A DNA stretch of 64,000 nucleotides from an uncultured Acetatifactor sp. (GTDB taxonomy: Bacteria; Bacillota; Clostridia; Lachnospirales; Lachnospiraceae). Of this stretch, positions 43,545 through 52,336 are shown piece by piece. The notes beneath the pieces are model-generated. The model searched no databases. It saw only the letters and a program-made list of their open reading frames with translations, and was not told the origin of the DNA. The position numbers and the translations under genes were made by a program. The DNA lies in assembly GCA_910583845.1 (NCBI GenBank), contig CAJUAB010000005.1, positions 133,994 through 197,993 of the forward strand, in the 5' to 3' direction. Within the stretch, counting starts at the first letter, position 1, and each line of letters opens with the position of its first letter.

Positions 43545-43750
43545 GGCTGTTACAGTCAAAGAAGCGCAGATAAACAGACTTAAGGCGGAAATAGGAACCG
43601 CAGACGCTATCATGACCGGGGCCGGGCTCTACCGCTGCCGGATTTACTTATACAGGAAGCTGGTTTCGTCAATACTTTTTGGATTCTGAAGGCCCGCCTT
43701 GGCGGTATTGATTTCAATGTACTGGGCAAATCCGGCGAAACTCGTCCGCA
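43538..43750 (+). pseudogene. Frameshifted N-terminal fragment of a Sir2-family protein
   Basis: From ATG 43538 one frame reads INRLKAEIGTADAIMTGAG, and the next part continues in another frame as STAAGFTYTGSWFRQYF. Together this is the start of the Sir2-like NAD-dependent proteins found in Firmicutes (ADA-x-x-x-GAGAGLS...AGF-x-YSG). The rest is deleted. The remaining gap to 43878 has no gene. Confidence 0.6.
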
Positions 43751-43878
43751 AACTTAAAATAAATGCTGCTTAAGAGCTCTGCCCCTTCCGCGTTCAGCCG
43801 GGCCAGTACATCCGCGAGCTCAAGGGGGTCTTTATTAGGTTGAGAACCAATCTTCATTGCAAAGTTTCTTTTGCTGTA

Positions 43879-43907
43879 TTGACAAATTTCGCTTAAACGA
43901 ATATGAT
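43879..43907 (+). promoter_or_regulatory. Promoter of the restriction-modification operon
   Basis: TTGACA at 43879-43884 and TATGAT at 43902-43907, 17-bp spacer, 42 bp before the HTH gene. Confidence 0.7.
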
Positions 43908-43948
43908 TAAATTGCATTTTGTATCTACGGTCTGTGAGGTGTCAGAGT

Positions 43949-44134
43949 ATGAATGGTTATATTACAGTTCAAGAAGCCGCTGATAAATGGGGTATTACTC
44001 CACGTCAAGTGCAAATTCTTTGTAAGGCAAACCGTGTTGTCGGGGCTGCTCGTATGAGCCGTATTTGGATTATTCCAGAAGATGCTGAAAAGCCGACAGA
44101 CAATAGAAGAAAGGCGGAGTATTGCAATGAATAG
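43949..44134 (+). CDS. Small helix-turn-helix DNA-binding protein, 61 aa
   Basis: MNGYITVQEAADKWGITPRQ then VQILCKANRVVGAARMSRIW is an excisionase/MerR-like winged helix, ending IIPEDAEKPTDNR. GAGGTG lies before ATG 43949. It overlaps the following methylase gene by 8 bases, so it is likely a controller protein for the restriction-modification operon, or a co-transferred regulator. Confidence 0.7.
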   Translation: MNGYITVQEAADKWGITPRQVQILCKANRVVGAARMSRIWIIPEDAEKPTDNRRKAEYCNE

Positions 44135-47120
44135 CGTGTTTGATTTGCAGAATCTCGTAGATCGTTTTCAGGCAAATATAGAATTTTATAAAGATACGAA
44201 AAACGCATATAATGAACATTCTTGCAGGATTGAATATATTGATCGGTTTTTAAAACTCTTGGGATGGGATGTTGCAAATGAAAAAGGCTTGGCACCGCAA
44301 TACAGGGAAGTTGTTGCTGAAAATTACTCTACTCGTACGGATCGCCCTGATTATACGATTACGCTTAGAGGCGTTCCCAAGTTTTTTATAGAGGCCAAAA
44401 AGCCGGCCGTTGATATCACAAGAGATGCATCTCCAGCTATTCAGACGAGAAAGTATGGGTGGAATGCAAAACATAGATTGGCAGTGTTGACAAATTTTGA
44501 ATATCTTGCGATTTATGATACTTGCCATGTGGCTAAAGAAGGCGATAATTGTGCAGTAGCCCGATATCGCTTATATCATTATACAGAATATGTTAAGAAG
44601 TTTGCCGAAATTCATAGTTTAATTTCAAGAAATGCCGTATATTCAGGTGAATTTGATTCATATTTAGATGTTAATTTTCCGGCATCAGGCGGATCTATAC
44701 AACAGGTAGATACTTTATTCCTATCGCAGATAAATGAATGGCGTGTGGCCCTTAGTAATGAACTATATGCAAAGGGTGGTCGCTATGTGTCTCTGGAGGT
44801 ATTGAACGATGTTGTTCAAGAATTTATTAATCAGATAGTATTCCTGAGAATTTGCGAAGACAAAAATTTGCCGTTGTATCATAAACTGAAAGACACGATT
44901 ACTGATTCGATTCAATTGAAAGATAAATTAGAGGAATTGTTCCGCTCTTCAGATCGACGCTACAATTCCGGAATGTTTTCTGGAGAAGATATTATTTTTG
45001 ACCTCTCTTGTGAAGTGATAAAAGATATGATTGCGGGATTGTATTATCCCCAAAGCCCATATCTGTTTAATATCATTGAGCCTAATTTGCTGGGAAAAAT
45101 CTATGAAATGTTTTTAACGGAGCAATTAGTGTTGCTTGATGATAATACGGTTGGTCTTGGTCAAAAGAAAGATTGTCAGAATAGATCTGTTGTGACAACA
45201 CCTACAGAAATTGTTAAGTATATGGTCGAAAAAACGCTTTCCAAAGTTTGTGAAGGAAAAACACCTGTAGAAATTTTGGAGATCAGCGTTGCGGATATTG
45301 CGTGCGGTTCTGGTATTTTCTTGGAAGAAGCATTTGCGTATTTGCAGAATTATTGTGTACAGTGGTATGTAAGCCATGGTCAGACTGACCATTTAGTGGA
45401 GATTGGTGTTGATTTATATAAATTGCCACTCCATGAGAAGAAAGAAATTCTTTGCTCTTGTATTTATGGTATAGATATCGATATTCATGCAGTCGAAGTT
45501 GCTAAATTCTCTTTATTAATAAAGCTGATTGAGGATGAAACTGCACCGTCTGTTGCAGAAGTTATACCGATCCTTCCTGATTTAAGCAATAATATTCATT
45601 TTGGTAATTCGCTTGTGAGTCATACAGATATGACTGGAATTTCTGGTGCTGCTCATCAGACGACAGACATTGTTCCGTTTGATTGGAATGAAATTAACGA
45701 AGGTAATCGTTTTGATGCAATTATTGGGAATCCACCCTATGTAAATACAGAGGGAATGCATATGCTATTACCAAGTGCTGAGTTTGAAATTTACAAGAAG
45801 AAATATAGAAGTGCTTATAAGCAATTTGACAAGTACTTTATTTTTATTGAGAGAGCAATTGACAAAGTAAAAGATAACGGATTTGTTTGCTATATTGTTC
45901 CCAATAAGTTCTTCAAAATTGGTGCAGGCGAAAACTTACGGGACTTGATTGCCAAAAGGAAAATGCTTGTAAGCTTGGATGACTTTGGAGATGCACAGTT
46001 ATTTGAAGACAAAACGATTTATAGTTCTATTGTATTTCTTTGCAAAGCTGAACAAGTATCATTTGTTTACAATAGTATTGATTCTGCAAATAAGTTATGG
46101 GCCGGGGAAGCAATTGATTTAGTGGAGTTTTCTGCTGCTGTGTTGAATAAATTGCCGTGGAGGCTTACTACGGATTTGGATTTTCTGAAAATGCTCCAGA
46201 GATTGGATACTGTAGCAGTTCCAATTACAAAACATGCCGATATTTTTACAGGGATACAGACCAGTGCAGAGCAGAAGCGTACTTATTGGTTTATTGATGA
46301 GGAAATGATTGATGAAACAGAGGAATGTTATACATTTCAGCGAGATGGCGCAACATTTTCTATTGAAAAATCGATTCTTCGTCCATACTTTAAGCCTGTA
46401 AAAAAATCAGAAAAGAAGCAAAATACATATAGCTATTTAACAACCAATAAGCACATCATTTTCCCTTATGATAGCAATGGAAAGATTATACCTTTAGAGG
46501 AATTGAAAACTGATTATCCAGGAACATATGCGTATCTTTTGGCTAATTATGATGTTTTAGCACCAAAGGGTATTGTTCCTGGTGGAAAAAGAGACGTCAA
46601 TTATGCAACGGCAGACACATGGTATCGCTATGGACGCCACCAGGCATTAACCGCATTTAATAATAGAAAGAAACTTATTGTGGGGATTCTAAGTAAAGAC
46701 CCTATGTATGCTCTTGATACAAATGATTATTTAATTGCATCAGGTGACACTGCTGGATATTGTGCTGTTTGTAAACAAGATGGAAGTCCATATGAATTAG
46801 AGTATATTCAGGCTTGGTTGACAAACTATTATACAGAAAGAATTTTGCAAATTATCGGAAGTGATTTTGAAAATGGCTTTTATTCCAGAGGACGTTCTGT
46901 ACTTGTTACGTTGCCGTTTGTAGAACTGGACTTCGATGATTTGAGACAGAAAGCTATTTATGACAGAGTAGTGGAAGCGACCAGAACAATTTATCTAATC
47001 AACGAAAAAATAGCTGAGCAACCAGCAAAACGAATCGCTAATACTTTGCAAAGACAAAAAGAAAGTTTAATAAATGAGATTCAAGAGCTGATTGCACGAG
47101 TATATCGCCTTGAATTTTAA
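44127..47120 (+). CDS. Type II (IIG-like) restriction enzyme/N6-adenine methyltransferase, 997 aa
   Basis: Single-chain enzyme. The N-terminal HsdR_N-like nuclease domain has Asp75 (RPDYTITL) and the EAK triad at 89-91 (FFIEAKKP), a PD-(D/E)XK site. The methyltransferase domain has SAM motif I ADIACGSGIF at about 389 and motif IV NPPY at about 535. A target-recognition region follows in the last ~350 residues. The ATG at 44127 overlaps the HTH gene and follows GGCGGAG. Much more AT-rich than the core genome genes, which suggests transfer. It could be a stand-alone type IIG enzyme or work with the second methylase downstream. Confidence 0.85.
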   Translation: MNSVFDLQNLVDRFQANIEFYKDTKNAYNEHSCRIEYIDRFLKLLGWDVANEKGLAPQYREVVAENYSTRTDRPDYTITLRGVPKFFIEAKKPAVDITRDASPAIQTRKYGWNAKHRLAVLTNFEYLAIYDTCHVAKEGDNCAVARYRLYHYTEYVKKFAEIHSLISRNAVYSGEFDSYLDVNFPASGGSIQQVDTLFLSQINEWRVALSNELYAKGGRYVSLEVLNDVVQEFINQIVFLRICEDKNLPLYHKLKDTITDSIQLKDKLEELFRSSDRRYNSGMFSGEDIIFDLSCEVIKDMIAGLYYPQSPYLFNIIEPNLLGKIYEMFLTEQLVLLDDNTVGLGQKKDCQNRSVVTTPTEIVKYMVEKTLSKVCEGKTPVEILEISVADIACGSGIFLEEAFAYLQNYCVQWYVSHGQTDHLVEIGVDLYKLPLHEKKEILCSCIYGIDIDIHAVEVAKFSLLIKLIEDETAPSVAEVIPILPDLSNNIHFGNSLVSHTDMTGISGAAHQTTDIVPFDWNEINEGNRFDAIIGNPPYVNTEGMHMLLPSAEFEIYKKKYRSAYKQFDKYFIFIERAIDKVKDNGFVCYIVPNKFFKIGAGENLRDLIAKRKMLVSLDDFGDAQLFEDKTIYSSIVFLCKAEQVSFVYNSIDSANKLWAGEAIDLVEFSAAVLNKLPWRLTTDLDFLKMLQRLDTVAVPITKHADIFTGIQTSAEQKRTYWFIDEEMIDETEECYTFQRDGATFSIEKSILRPYFKPVKKSEKKQNTYSYLTTNKHIIFPYDSNGKIIPLEELKTDYPGTYAYLLANYDVLAPKGIVPGGKRDVNYATADTWYRYGRHQALTAFNNRKKLIVGILSKDPMYALDTNDYLIASGDTAGYCAVCKQDGSPYELEYIQAWLTNYYTERILQIIGSDFENGFYSRGRSVLVTLPFVELDFDDLRQKAIYDRVVEATRTIYLINEKIAEQPAKRIANTLQRQKESLINEIQELIARVYRLEF

Positions 47121-47132
47121 AGAGGTAAAACA

Positions 47133-48758
47133 ATGAGGCTCAAGAAGAACAGTTCAGAACAGAAGTTAAGAGGAGCATATTATACTCCATTGCAGCTTGC
47201 AGATGCTATGGTGGGACTTTTTGCGTCTCAAAATATCGCCACTGTGTTGGAGCCAAGTTGTGGTGATGGAGTGTTTCTTGACAGCCTAAAAAATCTGAAG
47301 CTTCTGGATAAAGTAAGAAGACTAACAGCTGTGGAAATCGAGCCAGATGAAGCGGAAAAAGTACGTAGTCGATATTGGGGTTTTGGTCAGATTGAAGTCT
47401 GTACTGAAGATTTTTTTGATTATTATTATCGTGTGCTCGGCAAAGAAAGTTTTGACTTGATTTTAGGAAATCCGCCCTATATTCGTTACCAATACCTGAG
47501 AGAAAGCCAGAGAGAAATGCAATCTGAAATTCTGACTTCTCATGGAATGAAAGCTAATAAGTTAATAAATGCATGGGTTGCATTTATTGTAGCATGTGTG
47601 CAGTTACTTTCTGAAAACGGGAAAATAGCATTTGTTATTCCGGCAGAAATTCTTCAGGTAGCTTATGCTGAGGATCTGCGTTTGTATTTGGCAAATAATC
47701 TTGCAAGAATTACTTTGATTACATTTGAGCAATTAGTTTTTCCTGATATAGAACAGGAAGTAGTCGTTTTTATTGGCGAAAAAGGTAAGGAAGAAAAAGG
47801 GATTCGTATCCTTGAGATGAATAATCTTGATAGTTTTGCCCGACTCAAGTTAGAACGGAATGATTTTCAGAAATTGCAACATGTTAAGGAAAAATGGACG
47901 AAATATTTCGTGAATCCAAATGAAATGTCTCTTATTCAGGAACTCCGCAATGATAATCGATTTGCGAAGTTCTCTGAGTATGGCGTAATTAATATTGGTA
48001 TTACGACTGGAAATAATGGTTATTTTTCGGTTACTGAAGAAACCACAGAGCAATATGGCTTGGCGGATGTTACTCTTCCGTTGATTGGCCGGAGTTCCCA
48101 TGCACATGGAATATATTTCACACAAGAGGATTGGGAAAAAAATAAGGGCATAGGAAAACGTGCAAGGCTAATTAATTTTCCTGAGATTCCGTATGAGGAA
48201 TATCCTGACGGACATAAGCAATACATTTCGTTTGGTGAAAAAAATGGTGAACACGAAGGATATAAATGTTCTATTAGAGATAGATGGTATATTGTTCCAT
48301 CTGTATGGGTACCAGATGCTTTTTTCTTAAGGAGGAACAACTTGTATCCTAAATTTGTTTTGAATAAATGTGGTGCGGTATCAACGGATACAATGCACAG
48401 AATGAAGTTCAAAGAAGGGGTCATACCGGAAAACATTCTTCTTGCTTACTATAATAGTATCTCCTTTGCTTTTACGGAGATTTGTGGACGAAGTTATGGA
48501 GGTGGTGTACTTGAAGTGCTTCCCGGCGAAATGGGAAACATTTTGCTTCCTAAGGTAGATGCTGTTAATCCCAAGCTTAGAGAAACGCTTTTAGCACATA
48601 TTGATTCTGTTGTGCGAAGTGGTGAAGATATTGAAACGGCTTTGAATATTGTTGACGAGGAACTTCTTGTTAAAACTATAGGGATTGATTCTGAAATTTG
48701 CCGCAAGTGTCGTGCCATTTGGAAGAAGATGCAGCGACGTAGATTAGGACGAGGATAA
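47133..48758 (+). CDS. Eco57I-like N6-adenine DNA methyltransferase, 541 aa
   Basis: It starts after AGAGGTAAAAC, 12 bp after the preceding gene. Typical opening LRGAYYTPLQLADAMV, SAM motif I LEPSCGDGVFLDSL at about 37, and motif IV GNPPYIRYQ at about 112. The C-terminal half is a target-recognition region (IGRSSHAHGIYFTQEDWEKN, RRNNLYPKFVLNKC). No nuclease motif was seen. It may modify the second strand of an asymmetric site for the upstream enzyme. Confidence 0.85.
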   Translation: MRLKKNSSEQKLRGAYYTPLQLADAMVGLFASQNIATVLEPSCGDGVFLDSLKNLKLLDKVRRLTAVEIEPDEAEKVRSRYWGFGQIEVCTEDFFDYYYRVLGKESFDLILGNPPYIRYQYLRESQREMQSEILTSHGMKANKLINAWVAFIVACVQLLSENGKIAFVIPAEILQVAYAEDLRLYLANNLARITLITFEQLVFPDIEQEVVVFIGEKGKEEKGIRILEMNNLDSFARLKLERNDFQKLQHVKEKWTKYFVNPNEMSLIQELRNDNRFAKFSEYGVINIGITTGNNGYFSVTEETTEQYGLADVTLPLIGRSSHAHGIYFTQEDWEKNKGIGKRARLINFPEIPYEEYPDGHKQYISFGEKNGEHEGYKCSIRDRWYIVPSVWVPDAFFLRRNNLYPKFVLNKCGAVSTDTMHRMKFKEGVIPENILLAYYNSISFAFTEICGRSYGGGVLEVLPGEMGNILLPKVDAVNPKLRETLLAHIDSVVRSGEDIETALNIVDEELLVKTIGIDSEICRKCRAIWKKMQRRRLGRG

Positions 48759-48776
48759 ATAGGAGGTAAATTTATT

Positions 48777-48905
48777 ATGATAAAGATACTTTTCGTCTGT
48801 CATGGCAGCACGTCGGAAAGCCGGGAATTGGCGGCACTTGTGGGGCATAACGGGGCAAATCGCGGCATTTGGGAAAGTGGGTTACTACGGTTTTACTACG
48901 AGTGA
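48777..48905 (+). pseudogene. Truncated low-molecular-weight phosphotyrosine phosphatase-like start, 42 aa
   Basis: AGGAGGTAAA then ATG 48777 gives MIKILFVCHGSTSESR, the beginning of LMW-PTP proteins, but the catalytic CxxxxxRS loop is disrupted and a stop follows after 42 codons. It is probably a remnant at a recombination junction. Confidence 0.5.
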
Positions 48906-48964
48906 GGGAACGAAAAAAGAGCCTACATTTTCAAGCCCTTTTTCCGTGATTTGCGACTTAGGTT

Positions 48965-49273
48965 TTACCTTTCTTGGGATAGTTCTTTTGCTTCTGTCGG
49001 CAGGCATTTCCCCAAAAACATGGCCTTGCAGTCGGAAAAGCCAAGCAGGTAGGCGAGCATCCCAAACCGGGAGCCCAGCGCGTTCTGCTCGCTGACGTAG
49101 CGGTCAATCAGCAGCCGGATTTCTTTTGATAAATCCATCCTGTCCAGTTCGCCGGAGTATATGTCCGACTTGCGGAGAATCGCCTGGTATTCCCCGTCAC
49201 TGCTCACGATACCGTTCATGACGCTGTGCATGCGTGTGTCCATGAGCTGGTACAATGCAGAATCTTTTTCCAA
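48965..49273 (-). CDS. Small hypothetical protein, 102 aa
   Basis: Helical protein (MDTRMHSVMNGIVSSDGEYQ, then MDLSKEIRLLIDRYVSEQNA, ending LLGFSDCKAMFLGK). A TTG start at 49273 follows GGAGGGATT; the frame is open further upstream but without ribosome site. Similar short proteins are common next to mobile-element genes in Clostridia; I cannot name the family. Confidence 0.5.
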   Translation of the reverse strand: MEKDSALYQLMDTRMHSVMNGIVSSDGEYQAILRKSDIYSGELDRMDLSKEIRLLIDRYVSEQNALGSRFGMLAYLLGFSDCKAMFLGKCLPTEAKELSQER

Positions 49274-49379
49274 TCCAATCCCTCCTTCCGTGGTGTCGTA
49301 GCTTACCTCTGTTTTGGCGGGATAGCAAGAGGAAAAATAAAAAAGCTGGAAAACCGCTTGTAGCGTCCGATTTTTTTGG

Positions 49380-49931
49380 CTAATTGTTTTTCTTTTCAAT
49401 AAATTTATCATGCATCTGTTCGAGCAATGTAAAATCAACCGTGTTTTTCAGATATCCGATGGCAGGATTGCTTTCCTTTTTCTGTTTATACAGAATTTTT
49501 GCATTTTGGATAATCTTGTTTTTGTTTTTACGGATAAAAAGCATTTCCTTATGTATGAGAGCCTTATAAAATAAATCTTGTTCATGCTCCATATCATACA
49601 GGGTTAATTCCGATGCAGGAACAGGAATCATATTACTCAGTTTCAAGGTTCCCTTTAATTCCAGTTCCCCGGAGGAAGATTGGGCAGTGATACGGATGAT
49701 AGGGATAATGCTCCCGCGGATTTTCTGTACGCCGTTTTCCAAACGGTAATCAGAATTTTTAGGGGAGGAAAGGGGAATGTAATAGTTATACCCGTTAATG
49801 CTGTATACAATGCCCAGATACTTCCGGGTATGGATTCGGTCATTTTCTTTTGAAGAGAAAACATTTTTTTCAACGGTACTGATATATGAGATGTATTCTT
49901 CAGATACTTCATATAATTTCAATTCGCTCAT
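49380..49931 (-). CDS. toxN: Type III toxin-antitoxin system toxin, ToxN/AbiQ-like endoribonuclease
   Basis: 183 aa. Family hallmarks are KLYEVSEEYISYIS at the N-terminus, RKYLGIVYSINGYNYYIPLS with the conserved YYIPLSSPK, and IPVPASELTLYD. The family cleaves RNA and is inhibited by a small repeat RNA; it causes phage-induced growth arrest. AGGAG lies just before ATG 49931. Directly upstream are a terminator, three RNA repeats and a consensus promoter, the standard layout of the class. Slightly longer than the best-known ToxN (about 170 aa). Confidence 0.9.
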   Translation of the reverse strand: MSELKLYEVSEEYISYISTVEKNVFSSKENDRIHTRKYLGIVYSINGYNYYIPLSSPKNSDYRLENGVQKIRGSIIPIIRITAQSSSGELELKGTLKLSNMIPVPASELTLYDMEHEQDLFYKALIHKEMLFIRKNKNKIIQNAKILYKQKKESNPAIGYLKNTVDFTLLEQMHDKFIEKKNN

Positions 49932-49950
49932 TGGTATCTCCTACAGAGAA

Positions 49951-49975
49951 AAGGGCGATCATGGCGATCACCCTT
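49951..49975 (-). terminator. Terminator between antitoxin RNA repeats and toxN
   Basis: Read on the minus strand: GGGTGATC and GATCGCCC form the stem around GCCAT, followed by TTTTCTC. In type III systems it lets only a fraction of transcripts read into the toxin. Confidence 0.75.
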
Positions 49976-49982
49976 CGATTTT

Positions 49983-50097
49983 AAAGTTTCCCACTGTCTG
50001 GCAGGGAATCTCCTGATTGATAAAGTTTTCCACTATCTGGCAGGAACTCTCCTGAATATAAAGTTTTCCACTGTCTGGCAGGAACTCTCCTGACGAT
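49983..50097 (-). ncRNA. toxI: Type III antitoxin RNA (ToxI-like), three tandem 38-39-nt repeats
   Basis: Three near-identical units begin (plus coordinates) at 49983, 50022 and 50060. Each contains AAAGTTT(T/C)CCACT.TCTGG and GGCAGG.A.TCTCCTGA; the transcribed strand is the complement. Spacing is 39 and 38 nt, close to the 34-37-nt units of known ToxI RNAs. The repeats lie between a strong minus-strand promoter and the terminator before toxN. Confidence 0.88.
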
Positions 50098-50117
50098 GGT
50101 TTCCCATCTCTGATATT

Positions 50118-50146
50118 ATTATACGTTTTTGCGGGAAATATGTCAA
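50118..50146 (-). promoter_or_regulatory. Consensus promoter of the toxI-toxN locus
   Basis: On the minus strand TTGACA (50141-50146) and TATAAT (50118-50123), 17-bp spacer: a perfect sigma-A consensus, about 20 bp before the first RNA repeat. Confidence 0.85.
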
Positions 50147-50182
50147 TAAAAATGAAAAATTCAATTTTGTGGTATAGTGTTT

Positions 50183-51667
50183 TTAAGGCGTTTGGATAAA
50201 TGCTTCATAGTTACAAGAGTCTTTTCGATATTCAATGCTTAAAATATACAGTTTGCCGGCTTCTAAATCAATAGCTAGAGAATCATAATTATAATCGAGA
50301 GATTTATTATTTTCACCACTAATTCTGACAATGACTGACCCTCCGGAACTGAGATTCGTATCAAAATGATAGGTTCCAGTAATTGGTGCAGTGTAATAAT
50401 ACCGATCTTTTTGATCTTGATATGTGATACTGCCAGAGACTGAAGAGCTACCTGTAATGTCTGTTATTGGAATAGGAACTCCGGTACTAATAGCGTAATC
50501 ACAAGTGCTGTTTCGGTATTCAATACTTAAAATGTATTTTTTGTTAGATTCTAAATTAATAGTTAAGGCATCATAATTATAATCAATAGATTTACCATTT
50601 TCGCCACTGACCCTGACGATAACTGACCCTCCAGAACTGAGATTCGTGTCGAAACGATAAGTTCCAGTAACGGGTGCAGTATAGTAATATTTATCTTTTT
50701 GATCTCTATATGTAATGTTTCCAGTAACAGAGGAAGGATTATCGGAAATATCAACTATCGGTATAGGGATGCCGATAGAAACGGTGTAATCACAAACTCC
50801 GTTTCTATATTCTGTACTTAGTATGTATTTTTTCCCCGCTTCTAAATCAATAGATAGAGCATCATAATTATAATCAATGGACTTATCGTTTTCGCCACTG
50901 ATTCTGACAATAACTGACCCTCCAGAACTGAGATTGGTATCAAAACGATAAGTTCCAGTAACAGGTGCAGTATAATAATATTTATCCTTTTGGTCTTGGT
51001 ATGTAATATTTCCAGAAACAGAAAGGGTATCGGAAATATCATTGATTGGAATAGGAACACCTATATTTACAGTATAATCACAAATACCATTTCGATATTC
51101 TACGCTTAATATATAGGTTTTTCCAGCTTCTAAATTAATGGTTAGGGCATCATAATTATAATCGATGGAATCTTCATTTTCATCACTTACTCTAATGATG
51201 ACTGACCCTCCAGAACTGAGATTGGTATCAAAACGATAAATACCATCAATTAAAGGAATGTATCTATAGTTATCTTTTTGATCTTCTGCAATGAGACTTC
51301 CATTAAACGAGACTTTATCCGAAATATCTTCAATATAATTTTGATATGCTATTGGTTCTTGTGATTCTGTTGGATTATTAGGTTGTGTATCACCAGAATC
51401 ATCCATATTTGGTTCTTTGTTGTCCAAAGTGGAATCAAACTCATATTCGTAGTTATTTTCTGAATTTTCATTTGTTGCCACTGGAGTAGGGTCACTGGAT
51501 TTGGAAAGTAAAGTTTTAATACCATCATATAAAAAAGAAGAAACAATACTTAGAGCTATTGAAGCAATTATTCCTATTATAGCATTTTGATAACCGTCTT
51601 CTCTGCACTTTAGAAATGTAAAGAAAATGCCTATAGCTAAAATTGCAAAGAATATTAAAAATTTCAT
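50183..51667 (-). CDS. Membrane-anchored repeat protein with four ~96-aa beta repeats, 494 aa
   Basis: Two N-terminal membrane helices (FLIFFAILAIGIFFTFL at 3-19 and AIIGIIASIALSIVSSFL at about 29-46) are followed by an acidic Asn/Pro/Ser linker. Four repeats of about 96 residues follow (YYYTAPVTGTYRFDTNLSSG, then GSVIVRISGEN.KSIDYNYDA and LEAGK.YILS.EYRNG). The DNA period is 288-291 bp. The repeats resemble bacterial pre-peptidase C-terminal (PPC) domains, so the protein probably faces outside. Upstream of the toxin-antitoxin promoter, same strand. No enzyme domain. Confidence 0.7.
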   Translation of the reverse strand: MKFLIFFAILAIGIFFTFLKCREDGYQNAIIGIIASIALSIVSSFLYDGIKTLLSKSSDPTPVATNENSENNYEYEFDSTLDNKEPNMDDSGDTQPNNPTESQEPIAYQNYIEDISDKVSFNGSLIAEDQKDNYRYIPLIDGIYRFDTNLSSGGSVIIRVSDENEDSIDYNYDALTINLEAGKTYILSVEYRNGICDYTVNIGVPIPINDISDTLSVSGNITYQDQKDKYYYTAPVTGTYRFDTNLSSGGSVIVRISGENDKSIDYNYDALSIDLEAGKKYILSTEYRNGVCDYTVSIGIPIPIVDISDNPSSVTGNITYRDQKDKYYYTAPVTGTYRFDTNLSSGGSVIVRVSGENGKSIDYNYDALTINLESNKKYILSIEYRNSTCDYAISTGVPIPITDITGSSSVSGSITYQDQKDRYYYTAPITGTYHFDTNLSSGGSVIVRISGENNKSLDYNYDSLAIDLEAGKLYILSIEYRKDSCNYEAFIQTP

Positions 51668-51825
51668 ATAAATTCCCCCTTTTTACACTTATTAAGTCTA
51701 CATTATATTACTACAAAATTCAATATAATTTGCAAAATTTTGACATCTGAATAGTGGATATTTGAAGATTATATAGGAGCCACATTATTTCGTAGAAAGA
51801 ATTCTTACAGAAAGGGGGTTAGTGT

Positions 51826-52091
51826 ATGTCTAACAGCGTCGCAGGCGGCTATTTCCAATTGATGCCATAGGAATTTGGGTACTAACAGGCAAAAGTATTG
51901 AAGAATGGCTTAATACAATAGAAAGCAGGCTTTCTATTGTCATGAATCAAGGGATTTTGAGGCTTGGTGGGGTTCATCACGGTGGGTGGTGGACCCCTAT
52001 TTTTGTGTTTTTTAACGCCGCTGATAGGATGGCGATTGGGCGGTGGTTTATACTATCACGCAAAACTACCGACTTTTGCGTGATAGTATGA
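51826..52091 (+). pseudogene. Frameshifted small gene (unknown function)
   Basis: After AAAGGGGG, ATG 51826 encodes MSNSVAGGYF and stops after 14 codons. In the -1 frame the protein continues from 51855 as PIDAIGIWVLTGKSIEEWLN through ILRLGGVHHGGWWTP to TGA 52089. The joined product would be about 87 aa. Either a decayed gene or, less likely, a programmed frameshift; no clear slippery heptamer was found. No family recognised. Confidence 0.4.
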
Positions 52092-52108
52092 GTTTTGCGT
52101 GAGAGTAT
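52050..52108. repeat. 16-bp inverted repeat plus a third direct copy
   Basis: ATACTATCACGCAAAA (52050-52065) is perfectly complementary to TTTTGCGTGATAGTAT (52074-52089), loop of 8. A third arm TTTTGCGTGAGAGTAT follows at 52093-52108, a 19-bp period with one mismatch. It looks like a protein-binding or recombination site. The next 228 bp (52109-52336) hold no gene that I can support. Confidence 0.65.
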
Positions 52109-52336
52109 CGGGTTTCGCCTGTTTGTAGAAAAATGCTGTTGAAAAACGGGAAAGATTGTTATTTTAGTGGATATTTGATCTTTTTAAGGAACGTTGACAA
52201 GGAGTTTCGGATGAGTCTGGAAACTGCATAAAATCTCACTTCTTTTGTGCATGGAGTTGGTATTACCCCAAGGAACAATGCCCGGCGGTCTGAAAACTGA
52301 AGTGCTAAGAAAACTACAGGCATCACTTGATTTTCT

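Noticed and set aside
43714..43917. Minus-strand 67-codon ORF
   Set aside because: It covers the consensus promoter of the restriction-modification operon and has no ribosome site or recognised domain; the part near 43750 may be decayed DNA.
49983..50097. CRISPR array
   Set aside because: Three direct repeats of 38-39 nt without spacers and directly upstream of a ToxN-like gene; this is a type III antitoxin RNA, not CRISPR.
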